From contig JBOFCM010000057.1 of assembly GCA_051646055.1 (NCBI GenBank), positions 1-50,987 on the forward strand: DNA of 50,987 bases. The letters run 5' to 3'. Origin of the DNA: JAGNZR01 sp051646055 (lineage in GTDB: Bacteria > Fusobacteriota > Fusobacteriia > Fusobacteriales > Fusobacteriaceae). The notes beneath the pieces were generated by a model, which worked only from the letters and a program-made list of their open reading frames with translations, did no database searches and had not been told where the DNA came from. This document shows, one piece after another, positions 9,816 through 18,194 of the stretch (its first letter is position 1; each line of letters starts with the position of its first letter). The translations under genes were made by a program, and so were the position numbers.

Positions 9816-10031
9816 ATGGAAATTCTTAAAAAAATGAGAGAAAAAATAGTAGAACTAGAAAAAAAAAGGACTCATCACAATTTTGAAGAGGACAGTAGGG
9901 AAGCGAAGCTTCTAGAAGAACTTAAAAATATAGAAGAGAATTATGACAATGATGAGGACAAAGTGAAAGCTGTTATTGAGAAAAAGAAAAATGACCCCAA
10001 TTATAACTGGATAGATATAAAACAAATTTAA
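9816..10031 (+). CDS. Small charged helical protein of unknown function
   Basis: A 71-aa protein, nearly all predicted helix and very rich in Lys and Glu (KKMREKIVELEKKR at the start, NYNWIDIKQI at the end). An AGGGAGAG ribosome site lies 9 nt upstream and a clear terminator follows directly after the stop. It has no signal peptide or membrane segment. I do not recognise the family. It could be cotranscribed with the transpeptidase 61 nt upstream. Confidence 0.65.
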   Translation: MEILKKMREKIVELEKKRTHHNFEEDSREAKLLEELKNIEENYDNDEDKVKAVIEKKKNDPNYNWIDIKQI

Positions 10032-10034
10032 AAA

Positions 10035-10063
10035 AGGAGCTCGTAAGAGCTCTCTATTTTTTT
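10035..10063. terminator. Intrinsic terminator, probably bidirectional
   Basis: Hairpin with arms GGAGCTC and GAGCTCT around a GTAA loop, followed on the plus strand by a T-rich run and on the minus strand by a run of Ts from the A-rich 5' flank. It separates the convergent 71-aa gene and the amidohydrolase gene, and the 3' end of the latter lies inside it. Confidence 0.85.
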
Positions 10064-11247
10064 TTCTTTAATTTTTGGTGGGTTGAAAAGATGTTTGAAA
10101 CTTGAAGAGCAACTCCTAGGGGTAGAGAATCGGGATCTATATCAAACATCCCGTTGTGGGCAGGAGCTGTTATTCCTTTGGCTTCATTCCTTGTTCCTAG
10201 AGTAAAAAAAGCTCCTGGAACTTTTTCTAGAAAATAAGCGAAATCTTCGACCCCCATATTAGGAACTTTTTTTTCATATAAAGCATTTTCACCCAAAATT
10301 TTTTTTCCATTTTCTACGACAATATCTACAGCAGAATCATGGTTTATAAGAGAGGTATATCCTTCTTCTCTTACAAATTTCCCTTCACCACCAAAGGCAA
10401 GAGGTAGAGTTACAACCATATTTCCTATTCTTTCCAGCATATCTCTACGAACTTTTGGATTGAGGGTTCTAAGTGTTCCTCTCATATGAACGTTATCAGC
10501 GATTATATTTCCTTGAGTTCCACCGCTAATAGTTCCAATTGTAATAACTCCACTCTCCCTAGCATCAATATTTCTGCTTACAACGGACTGAAGAGAAAGA
10601 ATAAGGTCTGAGGCTATGAGGATAGCATCTGTTCCTCCACTAGGATATGCTCCATGACAGCTTTTACCCTTTATAGTAATATCTAAAGTATCAGAAGAAG
10701 CGTTCATAGCACCATATTTATACCCTATCATCCCTGATTCCAAAGTATCATCGACATGGAGACCAAAAATATAGTCCACCCCTTGAAGAACCCCCTCGCT
10801 AATCATAGGTTGAGCCCCTCCTACAGTCTCTTCGGCGGGCTGAAAAATTAACCTTAGATTACAAGGTGGTGGATTCCCGGTATCATGAAAAAACTTTGCC
10901 ACTCCTAAAAGAATTGTGGTATGGGCATCATGGCCACAAGCATGACAAAGTCCCTTTGTTTTTGAGGAATAAGAAAAAACTTTCATATCTTCTATGGGAA
11001 GGGCATCGATATCAGCCCTAAGGGCCACAGTGATAGAAGGGTCTGAACCTGAAATATAAGCTACGATTCCTGTTCCTGCAACTTTTTTTATATTTTTAAT
11101 TCCCATCTGCGAAAGATATTTTATAATTCTTTCTGAAGTTTCGAATTCTTCCATTCCAAGCTCTGGAAACTGATGGAATTCCTCCCGGACATTTTTGAGC
11201 CATTGAAAAAGATTTTTTGAGAAGTTAAGTATATCGATATGTTCCAT
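10054..11247 (-). CDS. M20-family amidohydrolase (N-acyl amino acid hydrolase type)
   Basis: Zinc-dependent amidohydrolase related to HipO, AbgA and N-acetyldiaminopimelate deacetylase. Metal and active-site motifs are visible: ALRADIDALPI, CHACGHDAHTTILLG, FQPAEETVGGA, FGLHVD and, near the C-terminus, TAPAHNGMFDID. A dimerisation/lid domain occupies about residues 175-290. Length 397 aa is usual. An upstream in-frame ATG exists 12 nt earlier, but it overlaps the GGAGG ribosome site that sits 5 nt before the ATG chosen here. The exact substrate cannot be deduced: aminoacylase, hippurate hydrolase or a peptidase of this family are all possible. Confidence 0.92.
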   Translation of the reverse strand: MEHIDILNFSKNLFQWLKNVREEFHQFPELGMEEFETSERIIKYLSQMGIKNIKKVAGTGIVAYISGSDPSITVALRADIDALPIEDMKVFSYSSKTKGLCHACGHDAHTTILLGVAKFFHDTGNPPPCNLRLIFQPAEETVGGAQPMISEGVLQGVDYIFGLHVDDTLESGMIGYKYGAMNASSDTLDITIKGKSCHGAYPSGGTDAILIASDLILSLQSVVSRNIDARESGVITIGTISGGTQGNIIADNVHMRGTLRTLNPKVRRDMLERIGNMVVTLPLAFGGEGKFVREEGYTSLINHDSAVDIVVENGKKILGENALYEKKVPNMGVEDFAYFLEKVPGAFFTLGTRNEAKGITAPAHNGMFDIDPDSLPLGVALQVSNIFSTHQKLKKKK

Positions 11248-11319
11248 AAATTCCTCCATAATTTTATTGTATTCTAATTTTAATCTAAAAAGAAAGAAAA
11301 AACAACTAAAACAAGAGAA

Positions 11320-11348
11320 TTGAATTAAGAAAAAATAAAGGGTATAAT
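11320..11348 (+). promoter_or_regulatory. Sigma70-type promoter of the P-type ATPase gene
   Basis: TTGAAT, a 17-base spacer and a perfect TATAAT. It lies about 40 nt before the ATPase start codon and fits a housekeeping sigma factor promoter. Confidence 0.75.
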
Positions 11349-11389
11349 TAAATGAAAATACTAGAAAAATATAAATGAAGGGGATAAAA

Positions 11390-13999
11390 ATGTATTATAG
11401 AGAGGAATTGAAGATTATTTTTAAAAGGCTTAAAAGTTGTGAAAACGGATTAACTTCTGAACAAGTAAAAAAAGTAAGAGAAAAAACAGGTTATAATGAA
11501 CTTATAGAAGGCGAGAAAAAATCTATTTTTAATCTCTTTATGGAAAGTTTTAAAGATCCGCTGGTAATTATACTATTAATAGCGGCGGGAATACAGGTGA
11601 TGTCAGGACATTTTATAGATTCAATGATAATTTTAATAGTTCTTATACTAAATGCTGTACTGAATATAATTCAGACGAAAAAGGCAGAAGGGTCTTTGAG
11701 GGCACTAAAAGAACTCTCAGCTCCTAATGCAAAAGTCTTGAGGGATGGAAAGAAAGTTACTGTTCCGGTGAGAGAGATAGTTCCTGGAGATATAGTAATA
11801 TTAGATGCAGGAGATTTTGTTCCTGCAGACGGAAGGATTATTCAGGCTGAAACTTTAAAAATATCAGAGAGTGCTCTTACAGGAGAATCGGAACCAGTAG
11901 AAAAAAAAGAAGGGATTTTAGAAGGAGAACTACCTTTGGGTGATAGAAAAAACATGGTTTTTTCAGGAACTCTTACAGTGTATGGGAGAGGTGTAATTTT
12001 GGTTACTGGGACAGGTATGGAATCAGAGATAGGGAAAATAGCCCAACTTCTCTCTTCTGCTGACAATAGCCCGACACCACTTCAAAAAAATTTGGAAAAA
12101 TTTACTAAAAAATTGGGGATAGGAATTTTGGGGCTTTCTATACTAATTTTTATAGTTCTTATAGTCAAGGGAATTTTTATACAAAAAGATAGCGACATAT
12201 GGAGCATGGTATTGGAGGCCTTCATGTTTTCAGTGGCAGTAGCCGTGGCAGCAATACCAGAGGCACTTTCTTCAATCGTTACCATAGTTCTTTCTGTGGG
12301 AACCAATATTATGGCAAGAAAGAACGCTATCATAAGAAAACTCCCAGCAGTGGAGACATTGGGCGCGACTTCGATTATATGTACTGATAAAACAGGAACT
12401 CTTACACAAAATAGAATGACGGTAGTAGCATACCATATTCATGGGTTAGAAAATTCGCAGTTTAATTGCAGAAAAGAAATTCTTTCTCAGGAGGAAAAAT
12501 TTTTAGCAGTAAATATTCTTGCTAATGACTCAACAGTTGAAAATGGAAGGGAGATAGGAGATCCTACAGAGCTAGCTCTTATAAATTTTGCTCATAAACA
12601 TGGAATCAATACAGAAGAATATAGGAAAGTTTTTCCTAGAATTGGTGAGCTTCCCTTTGATTCAGATCGGAAAATTATGAGTACGCTGAATAAGGTGGGA
12701 GAAAAATTGGTGATGTTTTCAAAAGGAGCACCAGATATTATGTTATCTAGATGTAGTCATTATCTCCAAGGTGACAAGGAGATGACGATGACATCTGAGA
12801 TAAGAGAGATATACAGAGAAAAAAATGAGGAGTTCTCTTCAAATGCTCTGAGGGTACTAGCTTTGAGCTACAAAGAAATGGAGAAACAAAATCTGGCATT
12901 GGAAGATGAAAATGATATGGTTTTTTTGGGACTTATAGCCATGATAGATCCCCCAAGGGATGAAGTTTATGATGCGATTAAAGAGGCGAAAGCAGCTGGA
13001 ATGAAGCCCATAATGATAACAGGGGATCATAAGACTACAGCCGCAGCTATAGCACGAGAAATAGGGCTTATGGAAATAGGTGAAAAGGCTTTCACAGGTC
13101 AAGAATTAGATGCTTTAAAAGATGTCGAACTGGATGCTCAGTTGGAGAAAATCTCAGTTTATGCAAGAGTATCACCAGAAAATAAAATTAGAATAGTAAA
13201 AGCTTGGCAAAAAAAAGGGAAAATAGTTGCCATGACAGGAGACGGTGTGAACGATGCTCCAGCCTTGAAACAGGCAGATATAGGAATAGCAATGGGAAGT
13301 GGAACGGATGTGGCCAAAGATGCTGCAGCAATGATACTTACAGATGATAATTTTGCTTCTATTGTCCATGCTGTGGAAACCGGAAGAACAGTATATATTA
13401 ATATAAAAAAAGCTATAGTCTACCTCTTTACTGGAAATTTAGGAGCAATTCTCGCCATAATTTTTGCCCTATTTGCAGGATGGAATGCACCTTTTACAGC
13501 ACTGCAGCTTCTTTTTATAAATCTCATAAATGACTCCCTTCCTGCAATAGCATTAGGTCTTGAACAGTCGGATAGGAAAATAATGGAGTCCCCCCCAAGA
13601 AATCCCAAAGAGTCTCTATTTACAAAGGAAGATTACAGGACAATATTTTTTAGAGGTTGCATAATAGCTGCAGCAACAATAACTGCACAGTATATAGGAG
13701 GCACAAAGGAGCTGTTAGGAATATCCATGGCATTTACAACCCTTATATTTTCAAGGACTCTTCAGACTCTTCCAGCGAGAAGTAATGAGAGAACATTGTG
13801 GGATTTAGGAATAAAGAGTAACAAATATGTGATTGTAGCTGTAGCGATATGTTTTATTCTTTACTCTATAGTCCAAATTCCTTTGTTTAAAAATTATTTC
13901 TCTATAGCAGAAAATTTCACTATAAAAGAATTGGGTATCTGTCTTCTGTTGGCAACTATTTCAACTGCTACAATGGAAATCAGAAAAAAATTGTATTGA
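11390..13999 (+). CDS. Cation-transporting P-type ATPase, probable Ca2+ exporter
   Basis: P2A-type ATPase. Visible parts are the actuator motif TGESEPVEK, the phosphorylation site CTDKTGTLTQNRM, the nucleotide-binding KGAPD segment, the hinge MTGDGVNDAPALKQADIG, and transmembrane helix 4 with VAAIPEALSSIVTIV. Helix 6 carries NLINDSLPA, whose Asn and Asp are typical of Ca2+ pumps. About ten membrane helices are seen over 869 aa. The PEAL variant in helix 4 resembles bacterial Ca2+ exporters of the CaxP/LMCA1 type (family knowledge), but Mn2+ cannot be excluded. The start at 11390 is preferred because the earlier ATG at 11375 overlaps the AAGGGGA ribosome site. Confidence 0.93.
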   Translation: MYYREELKIIFKRLKSCENGLTSEQVKKVREKTGYNELIEGEKKSIFNLFMESFKDPLVIILLIAAGIQVMSGHFIDSMIILIVLILNAVLNIIQTKKAEGSLRALKELSAPNAKVLRDGKKVTVPVREIVPGDIVILDAGDFVPADGRIIQAETLKISESALTGESEPVEKKEGILEGELPLGDRKNMVFSGTLTVYGRGVILVTGTGMESEIGKIAQLLSSADNSPTPLQKNLEKFTKKLGIGILGLSILIFIVLIVKGIFIQKDSDIWSMVLEAFMFSVAVAVAAIPEALSSIVTIVLSVGTNIMARKNAIIRKLPAVETLGATSIICTDKTGTLTQNRMTVVAYHIHGLENSQFNCRKEILSQEEKFLAVNILANDSTVENGREIGDPTELALINFAHKHGINTEEYRKVFPRIGELPFDSDRKIMSTLNKVGEKLVMFSKGAPDIMLSRCSHYLQGDKEMTMTSEIREIYREKNEEFSSNALRVLALSYKEMEKQNLALEDENDMVFLGLIAMIDPPRDEVYDAIKEAKAAGMKPIMITGDHKTTAAAIAREIGLMEIGEKAFTGQELDALKDVELDAQLEKISVYARVSPENKIRIVKAWQKKGKIVAMTGDGVNDAPALKQADIGIAMGSGTDVAKDAAAMILTDDNFASIVHAVETGRTVYINIKKAIVYLFTGNLGAILAIIFALFAGWNAPFTALQLLFINLINDSLPAIALGLEQSDRKIMESPPRNPKESLFTKEDYRTIFFRGCIIAAATITAQYIGGTKELLGISMAFTTLIFSRTLQTLPARSNERTLWDLGIKSNKYVIVAVAICFILYSIVQIPLFKNYFSIAENFTIKELGICLLLATISTATMEIRKKLY

Positions 14000-14024
14000 C
14001 AGAACAGAAAAAAAGATGTACAAT
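13996..14024 (+). promoter_or_regulatory. Strong sigma70-type promoter overlapping the ATPase stop codon
   Basis: Perfect -35 TTGACA, a 17-base spacer and a TACAAT -10. The -35 hexamer contains the TGA stop codon of the ATPase gene. It drives the small exported protein gene that starts 46 nt downstream. Confidence 0.85.
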
Positions 14025-14069
14025 ACACATATCTGACTGAGAAGTCAAAAGAACAGGAGGAAGAATAAT

Positions 14070-14429
14070 ATGAAAAAGATGATAGCGGCTCTATTACTTG
14101 GAATGAGCATAAATGCAATGGCAGGAATTGTAGAAGTTGACGGAAGAAAGACAATGACAACAATAAAAGTTTCTGAGAGAGATAATCATATAAAGTTTGA
14201 ATCAAAAATACCTAATCTTACTATGAGAGTTGGAAAATTAGCTATTTTAAAGGCTATGAAAAAACCAGGAGTAACTAAGAGTATTGTAGAAATTGAAAGA
14301 AATGGTCTTATAAATACTAATGGAAGAAATGTTGCTGCGGTACTTGATAGAGTTGGAGATGGACTTTGGATAAGAACAGCGACTACAATGATGTTTATAA
14401 CAGAGAGAGAATTAGATAAAGTTAGATAA
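14070..14429 (+). CDS. Small exported protein of unknown function
   Basis: A 119-aa protein with a signal peptide (MKKMIAALLLGMSINAMAG, cleavage probably after AMA). The mature part of about 100 residues is basic and looks beta-rich, with no cysteine. The gene has its own near-consensus promoter, a strong CAGGAGGAAG ribosome site and a terminator, so it is a single-gene unit likely to be well expressed. I do not recognise a domain. A periplasmic or surface location is inferred from the signal sequence. Confidence 0.8.
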   Translation: MKKMIAALLLGMSINAMAGIVEVDGRKTMTTIKVSERDNHIKFESKIPNLTMRVGKLAILKAMKKPGVTKSIVEIERNGLINTNGRNVAAVLDRVGDGLWIRTATTMMFITERELDKVR

Positions 14430-14440
14430 TAACAAGGGAG

Positions 14441-14472
14441 AAAGGCAGATTAGAATCTGCCTTTCTTTTTTT
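14441..14472 (+). terminator. Intrinsic terminator
   Basis: Hairpin with perfect 11-bp arms AAAGGCAGATT and AATCTGCCTTT, followed by a T-rich tract on the plus strand. The right arm lies within the 3' end of the convergent Smr-domain gene. Confidence 0.85.
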
Positions 14473-14740
14473 TCTTGGGAACAGAAAGAAGCTTTAAAGG
14501 TGTTACATAGGTCACTCCAGGATTCATATCTAATCTGTACCGTAAATTTTCTCTGTTTCTTGAAAAATATTCTCGTATTTTAGTGCATATAACAGGGTTT
14601 CTATCCAAGACACCGGCTCCATATCCATGTATAACTCGGACTTCTCCTTTTCCACCCTGTTTATAAAAATTGTTATATTTTTGAATAAAGATTTTAAGAG
14701 CAGTATCAAAATTCATATTGTGTAAATCTATTTCGAACAT
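14450..14740 (-). CDS. Smr-domain protein, stand-alone
   Basis: Small MutS-related (Smr) domain, found as the C-terminal nuclease domain of MutS2 and as single-domain proteins. Visible features are the N-terminal DLHNMNFDTALKIF (canonical DLHG, here DLHN), the core motif VRVIHGYGAGVL and the IREYF helix. Length 96 aa equals one domain with a lysine-rich tail. Nicking endonuclease or ribosome/RNA-related activity is known for some members; the role here cannot be said. The ribosome site is weak (AGGTAGG). Confidence 0.85.
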   Translation of the reverse strand: MFEIDLHNMNFDTALKIFIQKYNNFYKQGGKGEVRVIHGYGAGVLDRNPVICTKIREYFSRNRENLRYRLDMNPGVTYVTPLKLLSVPKKKKKGRF

Positions 14741-14877
14741 GGAATTACCTACCTAGTTAATAAGATATTTGATATAATTTTACAGGAAAAAATAAAAAAT
14801 GAAAAGGGGGAAATATACTATTTTTTTAAAGTTGAATATGATAGAATAAGCTATATCTAAATTTAGGGGTGGTATTT

Positions 14878-17163
14878 ATGTTTGAAATTTTAACAAAAAA
14901 GTGGTTATCAGAAAAAATATGCCTGATGGACATCAGGGCAGAAGATCTTTCGGAAAGTGCTAAGCCGGGTCATTTTGTAATAGTGAAAGCATTTAAAACT
15001 AGTGAGAGAGTCCCTCTTACAGTTTGTGATTACGACAGAAGGAAAAAAAGTATAACTTTAGTATTTCAGGTTTTAGGAAAAAGTACACTGGATATGTCGA
15101 CTATGGAAGTAGGAGAAAGATTTGAGGATGTAGCGGGACCTTTAGGTCATTATAGTGAACTTTTAGATGAAAATTTAGATGGATTAAGAAAAAAGAGACA
15201 TTTGTTTATAGGAGGAGGAGTAGGAATAGCTCCAATATACCCTCAATTGAAATGGATGGCAGAAAATGAGATGGATTTTGATGTGATTCTAGGTGCTAGA
15301 GATTCGTCTCTTCTGATATTGGAAGAAGAGATAAAAAAACTGACACCTAATGTATATATATGTACCGATGATGGATCTAGGGGACTTAAGGGAAATGTTG
15401 TAAGTATGATGGAAGAACTCGTGGAAAAACAGGGGAATCATTATGATCATGTAATAGCAATAGGCCCATTGGTTATGATGAAGTTCAGTGCAGCTAAAGC
15501 TAAAGAATATGGAGTAAAGATTACAGTGAGTCTTAACCCTCTTATGATAGATGGGACTGGAATGTGTGGAGCCTGCAGGGTAACAATAGGGGAAAAAGTT
15601 AAATTTGCATGTGTGGATGGACCAGAATTTGATGGAGCTTTAGTAAATTTTGATGAAGCGATGAAGAGACAGAATATGTATAAAACAGAGGAAGGTAGAG
15701 ATTTTCTAGAAGCATTAGATGGAGATACTTCACATCATCCTGATTGTAACTGTTCTAAAGAAGAAGAGTCCACAACTTTAGATAGATGGAAATCAGTTCC
15801 AGTAAAAGAACTTCCTCCAGAAATAAGAAGAGGTAATTTTGAAGAGGTTAACTTAGGATATAATCTGGCAGAGGCACAGTTGGAAGCTAGTAGATGTTTG
15901 GATTGCAAAAATGCCAAGTGTGTAGAAGGATGTCCTGTAAACATTGACATTCCGGGGTTTATCAGAGAGATAAAATCTGGAAATCTTCAAGTATCAGCGG
16001 AAGTGTTGGCAAAATACACAGCCCTTCCTGCAGTATGTGGGAGAGTATGCCCTCAGGAAAGCCAGTGCGAAGAAAGATGTGTTGTGGGAATCAGAGGAGA
16101 ATCTGTCAAAATAGGGAGATTGGAGAGATTTATAGGAGATATAATGCTTGAAAATCCAGTGCTTCCACAAAAAGTAGAAGAAAAAACAGAGAAGGTAGCA
16201 GTTGTAGGGAGTGGACCTGCCGGCCTCACAGCAGCAGGAGAACTTGCTAAAATGGGATATAGAGTGACTGTCTATGAGGCTCTTCATGAACTGGGAGGAG
16301 TTTTAACTTATGGAATTCCAGAATTCAGACTTCCAAAAGGTAAGGTTGTAAAGAGAGAGATAGAGAATATAAAGAGATTGGGGGTGAAGTTTATAACTAA
16401 CTACATCATAGGAAAAACTGCAAGCATAGACCAACTTCTAGAAGAAAAAGGTTATTCAGCTGTTTTTGTAGGAAGCGGAGCTGGGCTTCCAAAATTTATG
16501 AATATACCGGGAGAAAATCTCAATGGAGTAGTTTCTGCCAACGAGTTTTTGACAAGAGTAAACCTTATGAGAGCCCATGAAAAAAAATATGATACTCCAG
16601 TAAAACTAGGTAAGAAAACAGTTATAGTGGGAGGGGGAAATGTGGCCATGGATGCGGCTAGAACAGCCCTTAGACTTGGAATAGACACCAAGCTTATATA
16701 TAGAAGAAGAGAACAAGATCTTCCGGCAAGACTTGAAGAGATACACCATGCTAAGGAAGAGGGAGTTAATTTCATATTCCAGACTCTTCCGATAGAGATA
16801 GTAGGAGATGAATATAGCCATGTAAGTGGAATAAAATGTATAAAAACAGCTGTACACGACACTGGACTTAAGGGAAGAAGTGAGATGGTAGAACTTCATG
16901 ATACAGAGTTTTTCAGAGGGACAGATTCTGTAATAATGTCTCTGGGAACATCTTCCAATCCTATAATAGTTGATAACTCCGGACTTGAAACGACGTCAAG
17001 AAATTACATAAAAGTTCATGAGAATACCACTAAAACTTCAAAAGAAGGGGTTTTTGCTGGAGGAGATATAGTAATAGGAGCTGCAACAGTTATTCTTGCC
17101 ATGGAGGCAGGAAAAAAAGCTGCTAGAGAGATAGATGAATATATAAAAACAAAAAAAATATAA
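14878..17163 (+). CDS. NfnA-NfnB fusion: NADH-dependent ferredoxin:NADP+ oxidoreductase-like flavoprotein
   Basis: Two enzymes in one chain of 761 aa. The N-terminal part (about residues 1-280) is a ferredoxin-reductase-like FAD/NAD module of the PyrK/NfnA type, with the [2Fe-2S] ligands in GTGMCGACRV and FACVDGPEFDG. A Cys-containing linker follows. The C-terminal part is the GltD/NfnB type, with Cys clusters CLDCKNAKCVEGCPVNIDIP and CGRVCPQESQCEERC for two [4Fe-4S] centres, an FAD site VAVVGSGPAGLTAAGELAK and an NADPH site TVIVGGGNVAMDAARTALRL. Nfn enzymes bifurcate electrons between NADH, ferredoxin and NADPH; that role is inferred from the family. The ATG at 14878 follows AGGGGTGG; the GTG at 14869 overlaps this site. 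An annotation as glutamate synthase small subunit would miss the fusion. Confidence 0.92.
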   Translation: MFEILTKKWLSEKICLMDIRAEDLSESAKPGHFVIVKAFKTSERVPLTVCDYDRRKKSITLVFQVLGKSTLDMSTMEVGERFEDVAGPLGHYSELLDENLDGLRKKRHLFIGGGVGIAPIYPQLKWMAENEMDFDVILGARDSSLLILEEEIKKLTPNVYICTDDGSRGLKGNVVSMMEELVEKQGNHYDHVIAIGPLVMMKFSAAKAKEYGVKITVSLNPLMIDGTGMCGACRVTIGEKVKFACVDGPEFDGALVNFDEAMKRQNMYKTEEGRDFLEALDGDTSHHPDCNCSKEEESTTLDRWKSVPVKELPPEIRRGNFEEVNLGYNLAEAQLEASRCLDCKNAKCVEGCPVNIDIPGFIREIKSGNLQVSAEVLAKYTALPAVCGRVCPQESQCEERCVVGIRGESVKIGRLERFIGDIMLENPVLPQKVEEKTEKVAVVGSGPAGLTAAGELAKMGYRVTVYEALHELGGVLTYGIPEFRLPKGKVVKREIENIKRLGVKFITNYIIGKTASIDQLLEEKGYSAVFVGSGAGLPKFMNIPGENLNGVVSANEFLTRVNLMRAHEKKYDTPVKLGKKTVIVGGGNVAMDAARTALRLGIDTKLIYRRREQDLPARLEEIHHAKEEGVNFIFQTLPIEIVGDEYSHVSGIKCIKTAVHDTGLKGRSEMVELHDTEFFRGTDSVIMSLGTSSNPIIVDNSGLETTSRNYIKVHENTTKTSKEGVFAGGDIVIGAATVILAMEAGKKAAREIDEYIKTKKI

Positions 17164-17250
17164 CAATAGAAATATAAATTAAAGAGGAAAACAATCAGAA
17201 GAAAAGTATAAGTTCGACAGTAGAGATTGATATTTTGGGAGGGGAAGATT

Positions 17251-18159
17251 ATGACGGGTAAAAAAATATTGAACTTAATACTTTTTCTGACTGTTTTTAT
17301 TTTTTCGCAGTCAGTTGAAATAGAAAAAGATTTTAAATATAAAAAATACACCCTTCCAGATAAATATACTGTAACTTTGGGAAAGAAAAAAATTGTAAGG
17401 GAGTATCAGTGGGAGAAGAAGAAAAATGAGATAAATAAGCTTGAAGAGTATCTTACGGGATACAGTGCCTATGGAAATCTCAGAAACTATAAAAATCTTA
17501 TGGGAACAGCTCCTGCCATAGATGGGAAAACGGTGGATACTTTTGGAGTTTCCAGACAAGCTGCGATACCTTTGTATTCCAATAGTCAGCAGCCTAAATT
17601 GATAAGATATGGTAGAGATGGAGCTTTTATAGGAATAATAGATAGAGGAGAAAAATATACCCTTATCAATGTGTATGGGATAGAAGGAGAATGGATGGTA
17701 GAAAATAGATATATAAAAGTGTCTCCAGTAAAAGAATTTAAAAAATTAATTTTTGTAGACAGAAAATACCAGCATTCAGCCAGTTTGGAAAAAGTGGGAG
17801 AAATATGGAAAATTAGGAGTATGAATCCTGTTACAACAGGATTAGAAAAACCTCCTTATTCATTGGAAACTCCCGCAGGAGTATTCATGATTCAGGAAAA
17901 AACTCCGAAAATGCTTTATCTTAAAGAGGGGAGCAAGACAGAGATAGAAGGTTATGCCCCTTATGGAATGAGATTCAGTAGAGGTGCTTATCTTCATGGT
18001 TTCCCAGTGGTGGGGGTAGATTCACCTCAGATAGAATATTCAGGGACACTGGGAACGAAACCCAGATCTCATATGTGTGTAAGAAATGCCACATCTCATG
18101 CTAAGTTTTTATATTCGTGGGTAGAACCTTTGAAGACCTTGGTTTTTGTGATAGAATAA
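17251..18159 (+). CDS. Exported L,D-transpeptidase (YkuD family)
   Basis: The N-terminal signal sequence (KILNLILFLTVFIFSQS) suggests export. A middle region of about residues 90-165 looks like an SH3-type module (AAIPLYSNSQQPKLIRYGRDG). The C-terminal catalytic domain has the YkuD pattern: His in AYLHGFPVVG and the active Cys in SHMCVRNATSHA. Length 302 aa. It probably makes 3-3 cross-links in peptidoglycan or attaches proteins to it; this is from the family. A GGGAGGGG ribosome site lies just before the ATG; an earlier in-frame start overlaps this site. Confidence 0.9.
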   Translation: MTGKKILNLILFLTVFIFSQSVEIEKDFKYKKYTLPDKYTVTLGKKKIVREYQWEKKKNEINKLEEYLTGYSAYGNLRNYKNLMGTAPAIDGKTVDTFGVSRQAAIPLYSNSQQPKLIRYGRDGAFIGIIDRGEKYTLINVYGIEGEWMVENRYIKVSPVKEFKKLIFVDRKYQHSASLEKVGEIWKIRSMNPVTTGLEKPPYSLETPAGVFMIQEKTPKMLYLKEGSKTEIEGYAPYGMRFSRGAYLHGFPVVGVDSPQIEYSGTLGTKPRSHMCVRNATSHAKFLYSWVEPLKTLVFVIE

Positions 18160-18160
18160 T

Positions 18161-18194
18161 AAAAAGACGGAATTAAATTTCCGTCTTTTTATTA
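18161..18194. terminator. Bidirectional intrinsic terminator
   Basis: Hairpin with perfect 12-bp arms AAAAAGACGGAA and TTCCGTCTTTTT. The stop codon of the convergent ppk1 gene lies in its loop. A/T tracts on both sides make it work in both directions. Confidence 0.9.

Noticed and set aside
12199..12387. Plus-strand open frame inside the P-type ATPase
   Set aside because: Alternative frame of a gene whose catalytic motifs are continuous across it; no ribosome site.
14793..14850. Short frame (about 16 codons) upstream of the NfnA-NfnB gene as a leader peptide
   Set aside because: No ribosome site of its own in proper position and no attenuator-like hairpins.
14832..14860. TTGAAT...ATCTAA as the NfnA-NfnB promoter
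   Set aside because: The -10 match is poor; a TGATATAAT further upstream (about 14770) is better but lacks a -35, so neither is listed.
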